Positions 1 through 6,815 of a DNA stretch of 12,169 nucleotides are shown one piece after another (position 1 is the first letter of the stretch; each line of letters starts with the position of its first letter). The position numbers were made by a program, and so were the translations under genes. The notes under the pieces are model-generated. The model did no database searches. It was not told the DNA's origin and saw only the letters and a program-made list of their open reading frames with translations. The stretch comes from a bacterium (GTDB lineage: Bacteria > Zixibacteria > MSB-5A5 > GN15 > FEB-12): positions 1 through 12,169 of the forward strand of contig DAOUUR010000026.1 of the NCBI GenBank assembly GCA_030668045.1, written 5' to 3'.

Positions 1-144
1 AGATTTGTGTGGGATAGAATGAGGGTCCAGTTACAAGAGGGCACCGAATGGCGGTATTTCAAGATCAGAGTGCATGACTCACGGAGTGTTCAAGGGTATT
101 GGCCCTCCTTCTGGGAATTAAAGCTCTACGGACCGGCTAATTGA
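1..144 (+). CDS. C-terminal end of a discoidin (F5/8 type C) domain protein, partial
   Basis: Reading frame 1 is open from the window edge to a TGA at 142-144 and gives 47 residues. The peptide has the typical end of an F5/8 type C (galactose-binding-like) domain: WRYFKIRVHDS, then GYWPSFWELKLYG, where the tryptophan-glutamate-leucine run and the final YG form the last beta strand of such domains. Proteins with this module are usually secreted or cell-surface glycan-binding proteins or glycoside hydrolases. The catalytic part, if any, lies outside the window. The protein ends 3 residues after the domain, so no sorting tail follows. The call rests on motif resemblance over a short stretch. The start is not visible. 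Confidence 0.62.
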   Translation, partial: RFVWDRMRVQLQEGTEWRYFKIRVHDSRSVQGYWPSFWELKLYGPAN

Positions 145-542
145 AGGATCAGCGCCGAGTGGTTGAGCAGTTAGGTGGCTCCAGTCGTGTAACAAAAACG
201 ATCCCAATTTGGTCACAATACGTCGTAAGTCCCTGTCCCACAACGCGAGAATAGGGTTCGATTCCCCCCTCCAAATTATTGCGCCACAACAACATACGAG
301 AATTACAGTGGCCATATCTCCCAATAACACCGAATAACGTGATACCATTTGGGCCACGATTTGGTCACAGTCGAGCTTACTTTGGTTTTGGTTGTATCGT
401 GGAGTGTTCTTGTTTTCATTATAGATTGCGGTCAAGATCGGGATAGGGATTATCGCCCATGGCAGCAGATGAGTCACATGATGATAGGACACAGCCATAC
501 AAAAATGACCCAGAGCACATTTAGGGGGCTTGAAAACAGAAA
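145..542. other. Non-coding spacer with short ATTTGGTCACA repeats
   Basis: No convincing gene is present between the discoidin gene and the opine dehydrogenase gene. Besides the tRNA-like remnant, the 11-mer ATTTGGTCACA occurs exactly at 207-217 and at 359-369. The second copy is directly preceded by a diverged 12-bp copy at 347-358 (ATTTGGGCCACG). Both strands contain open frames of 65-126 codons here, but they have no ribosome binding site and no recognisable protein features, and I treat them as chance. Repeats of this kind next to a tRNA-like sequence would fit an attachment region for an integrating element, which is an inference. Confidence 0.4.
146..278 (+). pseudogene. Degenerate class II (Ser/Leu-like) tRNA remnant
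   Basis: GCCGAGTGGTTGAGC at 154-168 matches the D-arm consensus of bacterial tRNA-Ser/Leu. GGGTTCGATTCCC at 254-266 matches a T-arm, and it is followed by CCCTCC, as in the 3' acceptor strand of tRNA-Ser. The parts are in the right order and on the same strand, but about 85 nt separate them, no clean anticodon stem-loop can be drawn, only three T-stem pairs are Watson-Crick, and the 5' acceptor strand does not match. I read it as a decayed or interrupted tRNA, possibly an old integration site, starting right after the discoidin gene. Chance resemblance is possible. Confidence 0.3.
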
Positions 543-1757
543 TTAGTCCAGTATGGCATCGATGCTGTTGAGTCCATACACCGGAGGAATGCCGGACATG
601 AATTCCGAGGTCAGGCTTTCGCTGTCCAATAACAATTTATTCCCCTCGATGATTTTCTCATTGCGCAATTGCTGGGCCCAGTCGATGATGCTATCAATGG
701 TGGGAACGTCCAGAGATAGTTGGTCGGCAATCCATTTTGCGATGCACAGGCCATAATGAATGTCGTCTGTAAAGAAGCGGTGGTCCTTGTCTATGATCCA
801 TTCGCCGCTTTCTAATTGAATGGTGGGTGGTTTGATGGCTCCCAACGTCAGCGAAGTCGTGAATGACTCGCGAATGTCGGTGTTTTCCGACTGGTATGAG
901 AGTCGCTCAAGGCCCAAATAATCAAGCATGTATTGGAAATCCTGCTGAGGATATTTTGCCTTGATGGTATCTCGAATCTTAGTGAAATCCGCGTCTAATT
1001 CCTGTAGAAGGTCGGCGGATTTTTGGTCATAGTCGCGGTAAAAATAGGGGATATCTTCTTTGTTCGCCCATTTCCCACCGTATTTGAGAAACAAACCGTA
1101 GCAACGCGAAGGATGGATGATTTGGTTGTCGACAGACAGAGTCAGTGACAAAAAATTGGCGGCCTGTCGGAAAGGTCCTTTTTTCAGCCACCGCTCGCAA
1201 ATATTCTTCAACAAACGGTCATTGAGTTCAGAGAAACGATTCGGCGGTGACACCGCCACGACATTGAGCTCCTTACAACCATAGGTCACTCCCACCTTAC
1301 CATACTCAATGACCCGGCAAATCCACGGAATCAAACCGATGGCAAAGGTGGTGATATTGTTCAAATCAAATTTTTTCTTGATCTCATCGACCATCCAGTT
1401 AAATCCTGCTTGACCATAGATGGTCCCGACAAACACCTCTTTATCTTTCGCAAGATGCGGTGCCAGGCCGTGAAGAGCGAAGCGATATTTGCACACAGGC
1501 ATGCACAAAATCACAAAACTTGCCTGTGGAATGACTTCAGCCGGATTGTCACTGATTTTCGTCAGGGAACCACTAAACTCCTCCTGGAGTTCCCCATGAA
1601 TCGAGTGCAACTGAACATCGACCTTCCGGGACCATTCCTTCGGCTTTCGTGTGAGAATGTTGACGTTAAAACCCGCACCGGAAAGAAAAGGAATCAAAAC
1701 ATGCGCACTACTACCGCCACCGACAATCGTCACATCTTGTTTTTCTTGTTCAACCAT
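543..1757 (-). CDS. Opine/octopine dehydrogenase-family NAD(P)-dependent oxidoreductase
   Basis: A 404-residue protein of the usual size for this family. The N-terminal Rossmann fold begins with VTIVGGGSSAH (residues 9-19), the dinucleotide-binding loop. The C-terminal half has the octopine/nopaline dehydrogenase pattern: IIHPSRCYGLF with the expected catalytic histidine H215, and the late motif DDIHYGLCIAKWIADQLSLDVPTIDSIIDW (split here only by description: DDIHYGL at 331, VPTIDSII at 351). Family members reductively condense an amino acid with an alpha-keto acid using NAD(P)H; the substrates here cannot be read. The ATG at 1757 is supported by AAGGTGA 4-5 nt upstream. It lies 253 bp downstream of an ATP-grasp gene on the same strand, with its own AT-rich promoter-like sequence and an inverted repeat between. 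No nicotianamine synthase-like or racemase gene of the staphylopine type is present. Confidence 0.85.
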   Translation of the reverse strand: MVEQEKQDVTIVGGGSSAHVLIPFLSGAGFNVNILTRKPKEWSRKVDVQLHSIHGELQEEFSGSLTKISDNPAEVIPQASFVILCMPVCKYRFALHGLAPHLAKDKEVFVGTIYGQAGFNWMVDEIKKKFDLNNITTFAIGLIPWICRVIEYGKVGVTYGCKELNVVAVSPPNRFSELNDRLLKNICERWLKKGPFRQAANFLSLTLSVDNQIIHPSRCYGLFLKYGGKWANKEDIPYFYRDYDQKSADLLQELDADFTKIRDTIKAKYPQQDFQYMLDYLGLERLSYQSENTDIRESFTTSLTLGAIKPPTIQLESGEWIIDKDHRFFTDDIHYGLCIAKWIADQLSLDVPTIDSIIDWAQQLRNEKIIEGNKLLLDSESLTSEFMSGIPPVYGLNSIDAILD

Positions 1758-1860
1758 GTTGTCACCTTATTTGTCCGCAATTTTCAAAATGACAGGACTC
1801 TCCTTAGCATTATCCGCTACGAGTAATCGCTTTCTTCATTCATACAACTCACCCAGACAC

Positions 1861-1892
1861 ATTATATTATAACACAACAGTAATATAAACAA
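1861..1892 (-). promoter_or_regulatory. AT-rich promoter candidate for the opine dehydrogenase gene
   Basis: On the minus strand two overlapping TATAAT boxes (plus coordinates 1866-1871 and 1861-1866) follow a TTGTTT at 1887-1892. Spacers are 15 or 20 nt, neither ideal, so the -35 box is doubtful, but the -10 boxes are exact. It would give a leader of roughly 100 nt before the start codon at 1757. Confidence 0.4.
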
Positions 1893-1915
1893 TAGATTAG
1901 CGTACAACTCCCGAC

Positions 1916-1990
1916 AACACTTTGAAAGCAGATGTGTGGAGATGCGCGACATTCAGCAATCGAATCTTCAACATCTGCTTTCAAAATGTT
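1916..1990 (-). repeat. Long inverted repeat (20-bp arms, 35-nt loop) between ATP-grasp and opine dehydrogenase genes
   Basis: Arms at 1916-1935 and 1971-1990 are reverse complements over 20 positions with one mismatch (1920 against 1986), which becomes a G-U pair in minus-strand RNA. The core TTTGAAAGCAGATGT is perfect. In the direction of transcription it begins about 20 nt after the stop of the ATP-grasp gene. No T-run follows, so it is not a standard intrinsic terminator. It may act as an mRNA-stabilising or attenuating hairpin, a recombination or protein-binding site, or be a miniature element. The sequence is certain; the role is open. Confidence 0.75.
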
Positions 1991-2010
1991 TCCTATGCCG
2001 TGAATCAAAT

Positions 2011-3117
2011 TTAGACTGCATTTATACGTGCGAGTTTTCCAACATATTGCAACGATGATTGGGAAGCCGTTCGATCAAGCTGATCTAGGAGCACCTTTAC
2101 CCGTAGGTCGCAACAGCTGTTCCGGCAGAAAACACCTTCGTCGAATCGCCATTCTCCGTTGGAATAGTCATATAAATATCGACCCGGCTTGCCGTCTATG
2201 TACATTTGAGACTCCACAAAGGCAGCGAAGTGCGACTGAATCTCGTTAACGACAAGGCGCCCATCAGGGGTCTCAAAGATGTCCACATTCATCGCCGTGT
2301 ATCCGGCATTGTCAGTTAACTTGCGAATAAAGTCCAACAGCGCTCGTGGAGGATCATACCATCCCACCTTTCCGGAACCACTATGAAATGCCCTATCCAT
2401 GAGCTTCTGATGTCCGAAATACGACTCGCCGATTCGAATCATTCGCCACTCTGCTACTTCTGGGAGGAATTCCTGGAACAGGACGTTACCCCATTCACTA
2501 TCCCGACTGTCGGCTCCTCGGCAGACGAGCCCTTTCCCGAAACGATGATTGACATATCGCAAGAGTTCAGTGCGGTCATGAAGGATCTCCACCCCCGCGC
2601 TCCTGGAGCCCATGTCGTGCTTTACTACGAGCGGCAAGCCGGCATCTTTAGCAAACTTAAGCGCTTGTTCGTGCGAATAGAACACCCACGTCTTAGTATG
2701 CGGAATGTTGTTAGCTTCCAGCCAATAAGACATCCGCAGTTTGCTCTCATTCAACCATACTTCATTGTAGGTTGGGTAGATGGTCTTGTGCATCTCTTCA
2801 ACCATTACCTTCAGTCGTTCGTTGAACATACGTTTCCATATACTCACTTTGAAGGAGGGCCACACAAGAAAAGCGTCACATCCGCAGCCCCGTACGACCT
2901 GAATCCAGTCAGGGCCTGAGATGTCGAGAGTCTTGTAGCGAACCCCTAAGTCTTCACACGCGGCGACATATGGTAAATGGTTGTTATCAAACTCTTCGAT
3001 TATGCCGAGCACGTACCGCGATTTGTTTCGAAGCGGGAGCACCGGTTCGATGCTTCGATGAGAATCAGACAGCAGCGGCATAGTTGCATGAGCCTTGGAC
3101 ACGTTCATTTGCTTCAT
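2011..3117 (-). CDS. ATP-grasp domain protein (RimK/D-Ala-D-Ala ligase-like carboxylate-amine ligase)
   Basis: A 368-residue soluble protein. Residues 30-110 form a variable N-terminal alpha/beta region. The ATP-grasp fold follows: LNESKLRMSYWLEANNIPHTKTW (from 122) is the usual entry, GLPLVVKHDMGSRSAGVEIL (160-179) holds the ATP-binding lysine K166 and a serine/glycine-rich loop, VLFQEFLPEVAEWRMIRIG (212-230) is the adenine-binding region, and MNVDIFETPDGRLVVNEIQSHF (276-297) carries the likely Mg ligands D279 and E292. Such enzymes join a carboxylate to an amine through an acyl phosphate. Relatives occur in polysaccharide, peptide and cofactor clusters, and the substrate is unknown. The start at 3117 has AAGGA about 7 nt upstream. 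The C-terminal 60 residues contain a CRNSCC cluster of unknown meaning. It is the upstream same-strand neighbour of the opine dehydrogenase gene. Confidence 0.8.
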   Translation of the reverse strand: MKQMNVSKAHATMPLLSDSHRSIEPVLPLRNKSRYVLGIIEEFDNNHLPYVAACEDLGVRYKTLDISGPDWIQVVRGCGCDAFLVWPSFKVSIWKRMFNERLKVMVEEMHKTIYPTYNEVWLNESKLRMSYWLEANNIPHTKTWVFYSHEQALKFAKDAGLPLVVKHDMGSRSAGVEILHDRTELLRYVNHRFGKGLVCRGADSRDSEWGNVLFQEFLPEVAEWRMIRIGESYFGHQKLMDRAFHSGSGKVGWYDPPRALLDFIRKLTDNAGYTAMNVDIFETPDGRLVVNEIQSHFAAFVESQMYIDGKPGRYLYDYSNGEWRFDEGVFCRNSCCDLRVKVLLDQLDRTASQSSLQYVGKLARINAV

Positions 3118-3504
3118 TTATGTTCCTTCAATGAATCCGTTCTTTTCAGAAAAACCTCTGTCTTTTCGTTCGAGACATCCCAGGACAAATCTGGTCGTAG
3201 TCTCACGGTTTTCCTCAGGTGGGATCACCAGATGAATCCAACTCACCCGTTATCTGTTTCCATTGTGGAAGACGTTCTAAAGTCTTCGGGGGGGGGCTGA
3301 TGATCAGTCCGACACAATTTCAAAGTAAACATATATGAAGGGCTGTGACTATTCAAGCCTTATCTTACCAGATTGCAGACAGGCTCCGTAATTAGGGCCG
3401 TATCAAGTGGTTAAGGCTAATGTGATGGATTCTGGTATGGCTGTAAATACGCTTCTATCGAAACACAGCGTGCACTTATACAAGTTGATCTGAAGGTTTC
3501 AGCC
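3118..3504. other. Spacer without a recognisable gene
   Basis: This 387-bp stretch between the methyltransferase stop and the ATP-grasp start shows no supportable gene. It contains a run of nine G at 3288-3296 directly before CTGATGATCAG, and a weak tRNA-like string around 3395-3437 (CAAGTGGTTAAGGC followed by GGATTCTGG). A promoter for the ATP-grasp gene should lie at its left end, but I see no convincing boxes. Confidence 0.5.
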
Positions 3505-4464
3505 CTACGTTGACTCAGCAGTGACCCTATCTGTGAGCTCGCACGCCTCTGCCCCAAACACATCCTCCATCTGCCAGCCGGTCTTGCCTGTCTGCCGATA
3601 ATACTCCAGACGACGGATCGTTATCTCGGCATAGATTGGGTCAATGTCAAACGTCACACACCGGCGTCTCAAACGTTCGCAGGCCAGCAGCGTCGTTCCC
3701 GAATGCGAAAAGAAGTCGGCGACGATGTCGCTTTCTTTTGACGATGCCATAATGACACGTTCAATCGCCTTCAACGGTTTCTGCGCATAGCAACCGTTGA
3801 CGTTCTCTTCCAGTCGATAAAAAACCTGCTGAGTATCGACCCAGACATTACCCGGCCGGATATTGTTCGAGCGACTCCGCTGCATGTTCTCGGTTCGTTC
3901 CCCCCCGACATCCTTGTAGTAACCACGAAGGATTTTCGGAATGTCGGTGTACTGAACATCGAACGGCGGTTCACCCTTAGTATAGTAGAGTAACTCCTGC
4001 CGCACCGCCATCCAGTTCTTCTGCGTGCCGTACCCGCGCTGGTTACGAAGGGTGACAAATGAACGTGACTGAAAATCGGTGGTCGCCATCATCGCCATAA
4101 ACTGCGGCAACGGCTGAAAATGATTTTTCTGGTCCGCCCCGAGCCAGACATAGAACGATCCATCCTCGGCCATCATCCCCCACGAAAGATCAACCCACCG
4201 TCGGCACCAATCGATATACTCCGCGATCGGTCGACGCTGAAACGATACCATATTGTACGGCGGGTCGTGCAACGACAGGGTCGCTCGTCGGCTGTTGAAA
4301 ATCGATTCAACAAATTGGCGATCGGTCGCATCACCACATCCAACAACGTGCCGCCCTTCCGGATCGTGCCACAAATCGCCCGGCTGCAATCGGCATTCCG
4401 GAAGCAGTTGCTCACGAGTTGCGGCGTCCTCAAAATTAATCGCCGATGTCGTCCTCTTTACCAT
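3505..4464 (-). CDS. Solitary DNA methyltransferase (N6-adenine / N4-cytosine type, DPPY family)
   Basis: The protein begins with the common lead-in CRLQPGDLWHDPEGRHVVGCGDATD seen in many phage and orphan methyltransferases. Motif IV DPPY (residue 67-70 from the ATG) comes first, and the AdoMet-binding motif I, DFFSHSGTTLLACE, comes near the C terminus after QKPLKAIERVI. This order places it in the beta-type circular arrangement. The usual FxGSG loop reads FSHSG. It would transfer a methyl group from AdoMet to an exocyclic amino group in a specific site; the target is not predictable. No endonuclease gene is adjacent, so it may be an orphan regulatory or anti-restriction methylase. ATG at 4464 is chosen; an in-frame TTG lies 9 nt upstream at 4473. 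Neither has a good ribosome binding site, so the start is uncertain. Confidence 0.85.
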   Translation of the reverse strand: MVKRTTSAINFEDAATREQLLPECRLQPGDLWHDPEGRHVVGCGDATDRQFVESIFNSRRATLSLHDPPYNMVSFQRRPIAEYIDWCRRWVDLSWGMMAEDGSFYVWLGADQKNHFQPLPQFMAMMATTDFQSRSFVTLRNQRGYGTQKNWMAVRQELLYYTKGEPPFDVQYTDIPKILRGYYKDVGGERTENMQRSRSNNIRPGNVWVDTQQVFYRLEENVNGCYAQKPLKAIERVIMASSKESDIVADFFSHSGTTLLACERLRRRCVTFDIDPIYAEITIRRLEYYRQTGKTGWQMEDVFGAEACELTDRVTAEST

Positions 4465-4627
4465 CAATGACAAACAAGCACAGCCACCGGCTCATCTTCA
4501 ACAAAAACAGAGGGGCTGAGCCTCAGCTAAGTTCTTGCACTACACTTTTTCTTGTTTTCAAATACCCTTTAAGCTGCTGAGTATCTGCGCGTTACGCCTG
4601 AAGCGGAAAAAATACGCACCTTTCCGG

Positions 4628-4656
4628 TTGAGTCTTCTGTGAAATTGCCTTATATA
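4628..4656 (+). promoter_or_regulatory. Promoter candidate giving a leaderless HIT mRNA
   Basis: TTGAGT at 4628-4633 and TATATA at 4651-4656 are 17 nt apart. Transcription would start about 7 nt later, at or next to the ATG at 4664. An exact TATAAT also lies at 4655-4660, only 3 nt from the ATG. No Shine-Dalgarno sequence precedes the ATG, which fits a leaderless transcript. Confidence 0.4.
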
Positions 4657-4663
4657 TAATGCT

Positions 4664-5152
4664 ATGGCTGATAAGATGATATGGGCGCCCTGGAGGGCTG
4701 CCTTCATCCTTGGAAAGAAAGAAAAAGGCTGCATCTTCTGCAAGCGTATGAAGATGAAAGACTCGGTTAAGAACCTCATCCTCTTTCGTGGCGAAAAGAA
4801 TTTTGTGATCCTCAACAAGTTCCCATACAACACCGGTCACACTCTGGTCGTGCCGAATCGTCATACCGGTCAGATTGAAAAGTTGAACGCCGAGGAAGCT
4901 ATCGAGTTTTTTGATCTCGTCCGCAAATCAGTCACAGCCATAAAAAAAGCCCTCAAACCTGATTCAATGAATCTCGGGATGAATCTCGGTCGCGGTTCCG
5001 GTGCCGGTATTCCAGGACACGTCCACATGCATATCGTTCCCCGCTGGCAGGGCGACACCAACTTCATGTCGGTTATCGGAAAGACCAACGTCGTCTCAGT
5101 GCCGTTGGAACCGGTCTACGATGCCTTGAGGAAGGAGTTCTCGCGGTTGTGA
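4664..5152 (+). CDS. HIT-family protein (AP4A phosphorylase/hydrolase-like)
   Basis: A 162-residue protein with the full histidine triad GHVHMHIVPRW (H119, H121, H123), the upstream NKFPYNTGHTLVVPNRH strand, and the N-terminal IWAPWR and CIFC (residues 23-26) motifs. These N-terminal motifs mark the HIT branch that includes mycobacterial-type AP4A phosphorylase. Members bind and cleave nucleotides such as diadenosine polyphosphates or AMP conjugates through a nucleotidylated central histidine. Homologues usually begin close to the LWAPWR motif, so the second in-frame ATG at 4676 is a real alternative start. No ribosome binding site supports either. The stop overlaps the start of the next gene by 4 nt (GTGA), which implies translational coupling with the HTH/LeuC-like protein. 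Confidence 0.88.
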   Translation: MADKMIWAPWRAAFILGKKEKGCIFCKRMKMKDSVKNLILFRGEKNFVILNKFPYNTGHTLVVPNRHTGQIEKLNAEEAIEFFDLVRKSVTAIKKALKPDSMNLGMNLGRGSGAGIPGHVHMHIVPRWQGDTNFMSVIGKTNVVSVPLEPVYDALRKEFSRL

Positions 5153-6774
5153 CTGCTCGCAGAAAGATACCGACAAAGTCGGAGTTGATCCAACTGCAGA
5201 AGATTCACAAAACCGATGAGAAGATCGGTGAATACCTCGGTGGTGTTCCGGCCTATCTGATCGCATACTGGCGCCGCAAGAAAAACGTAGCGCGTCACTC
5301 GGTACCCAAATTCTCCGAAAAAGAAATCCGCTCCCTCTGGGAACGGTTTGGCGATGACGACAAGTGCGGTCTCGAACTCGGTATCTCCAAGGCAGCGTTC
5401 TATACATGGCGGCGACGCTACGGCATCCGCGAAAAACCGGCCTTCCTGAAACTCGAACAGCTTGAGTTCAATTTCCCCGGTGTCAAAACGCAGCGACATA
5501 CCGATACGCTCTATGGCAAACAGGCGTCGGTACAGAAAATTCTCGCGCGGGCAGCATCGGTTGAAAAAGTCGAGGTCGGCGAAACTATCACGGTTGAACC
5601 GCACCTGGTTATTGCGCGCGATTCATCGGGAACTATCATCAAGGAGTTTCAGAAGCTTGGCGCCGAATACGTTTTCAATCCGGCCCGGCTGGCTATCTCT
5701 CCCCTGGGGCAGGTCGAAGAGAATGTCGAAGTCGGCCCATCGACCTACGCCACAACCAGAGAATTTGCCCGGCGTCAGGGAATAAAAGCGTTCTACGATA
5801 TCCGCGATGGCTACACCAACCAGGTCATTCTGGAAAAGGCGCACATTCTCCCCGGTCAACTTGCGCTTTGCAACGATCCGCAGGGTCCGGTCTTCGGATG
5901 CTTGAACGCATGCGCCGAGACTGTCGATGCAGCGATGATCGCCCGCACCTGGGCAGAGGGAAAAATCGATCTTGAGGTTCCATCGACAACCTTCATCGAA
6001 ATTAACGGTCGTCGATCACGTGGTGTCTATGCTCGCGATATAGGTCTCTCGGCGGTTGGCCAGTTGGCTACCTACGATCTTGTTGGGAAGGCTATCGAAC
6101 TGAGCGGCTCGGTTGTTTCGCATATGAACATCGGCGAACGTTTCGCGCTGGCTGGCCTGATCCGGGACACTGGAGCCCGAACCGCCATCACACCGTTTGA
6201 TTCGATCACCCGACGCTTCCTCACCGGTCGAACGATGCAGGAGTATTTTCCGGTCGTCAGCGACAAAGATGCTGTCTACGAAAACCTGTACAAGATCAAT
6301 ATCGACCAGCTCGTCCCGCAGGTTGCCTGCCCCGGTTCGATCACCAGCGTCAAAGCAGCCGCCGAGTTGGAAGGTGTCGCGGTCGAGCAGATCATTCTGG
6401 GGACCTGTACCAGCGGACGGTTCGCCGACCTCCGCGTGGCCGCCGACATTCTCAAAGGCCGCAAAGTCCACCCCGACTGCCGCCTGATTATCATTCCAGC
6501 ATCACGGGCCGTTCAACTTGAAGCGCTCAAAAAAGGTTTGATTCGCGTGCTGGTGGAGGCCGGAGCGATTATCGCCAACCCCGGTTGTGCCGATCAGTTC
6601 CGTCCCGACTCCGAACTCTTCCCCTCCGGCCAACGCACCCTCGCCACCGCCGGGGCACGATTTATGAAACTGGGCGAAGAATCAAACACCGAAGTTTATC
6701 TCTGCTCCCCGGCCACTGCCGCCGCCTCAGCGATCAACGCGGCCATCACCGAACCAAGCAGGTACGTGAAATAG
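5149..6774 (+). CDS. Tandem-HTH protein fused to a degenerate LeuC/homoaconitase-like domain
   Basis: The 541-residue protein starts at GTG 5149 inside the HIT stop. Residues 8-47 and 54-93 are two similar helix-turn-helix units, each ending in a YWRRKK or TWRRRYGI element. From residue 118 it aligns by eye with archaeal-type 3-isopropylmalate/homoaconitate dehydratase large subunits: YDIRDGYTNQVILEKAHILPGQ, GVYARDIGLSAVGQLA, GTCTSGRFADLRVAADILKGRK, IIPASRAVQLEALKKGLI and SPATAAASAI. However, the DSHT motif reads NDPQ (242-245), and of the PGCxxC cluster motif only C480 remains, with Q483 replacing the last cysteine; C420 is kept. The NRNF motif near the end is also lost. A normal 4Fe-4S hydratase is therefore unlikely. 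No small subunit (LeuD) gene follows. I infer a DNA-binding regulator that senses a metabolite or metal through an aconitase-fold domain. Confidence 0.8.
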   Translation: MTARRKIPTKSELIQLQKIHKTDEKIGEYLGGVPAYLIAYWRRKKNVARHSVPKFSEKEIRSLWERFGDDDKCGLELGISKAAFYTWRRRYGIREKPAFLKLEQLEFNFPGVKTQRHTDTLYGKQASVQKILARAASVEKVEVGETITVEPHLVIARDSSGTIIKEFQKLGAEYVFNPARLAISPLGQVEENVEVGPSTYATTREFARRQGIKAFYDIRDGYTNQVILEKAHILPGQLALCNDPQGPVFGCLNACAETVDAAMIARTWAEGKIDLEVPSTTFIEINGRRSRGVYARDIGLSAVGQLATYDLVGKAIELSGSVVSHMNIGERFALAGLIRDTGARTAITPFDSITRRFLTGRTMQEYFPVVSDKDAVYENLYKINIDQLVPQVACPGSITSVKAAAELEGVAVEQIILGTCTSGRFADLRVAADILKGRKVHPDCRLIIIPASRAVQLEALKKGLIRVLVEAGAIIANPGCADQFRPDSELFPSGQRTLATAGARFMKLGEESNTEVYLCSPATAAASAINAAITEPSRYVK

Positions 6775-6776
6775 AG

Positions 6777-6815
6777 GACGAGGGAAGCCGGTTAACCGGT
6801 CTGATGCTCCTCGTC
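6777..6815. terminator. Palindrome between convergent genes, possible bidirectional terminator
   Basis: GACGAGG (6777-6783) pairs with CCTCGTC (6809-6815) around a perfect 12-bp palindrome CCGGTTAACCGG (6788-6799), separated by small internal loops. The stop codon of the minus-strand membrane protein gene (6792-6794) lies inside the palindrome. It starts 2 bp after the stop of the LeuC-like gene. There is no clear T-run on either side, so termination is an inference from position and structure. Confidence 0.45.

Noticed and set aside
118..498. Open frame of 126 codons on the minus strand
   Set aside because: It overlaps the discoidin gene end and the tRNA-like remnant, has no ribosome binding site and no protein-like composition.
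2383..2919. Open frame of 178 codons on the plus strand
   Set aside because: It lies wholly antisense to the well-supported ATP-grasp gene and has no family features.
543..3117. Staphylopine-type metallophore cluster
   Set aside because: Only the opine dehydrogenase is shared; no nicotianamine synthase-like, histidine racemase or metallophore transport genes are seen.
5116..5604. Open frame of 162 codons on the minus strand
   Set aside because: Antisense to the HIT/LeuC-like operon; a codon-bias shadow.
5149..6774. Ordinary leucine-biosynthesis LeuC
   Set aside because: Key motifs DSHT, the second cluster cysteine of PGCxxC and NRNF are missing, an HTH pair is fused on, and no leuD or other leu gene is nearby.
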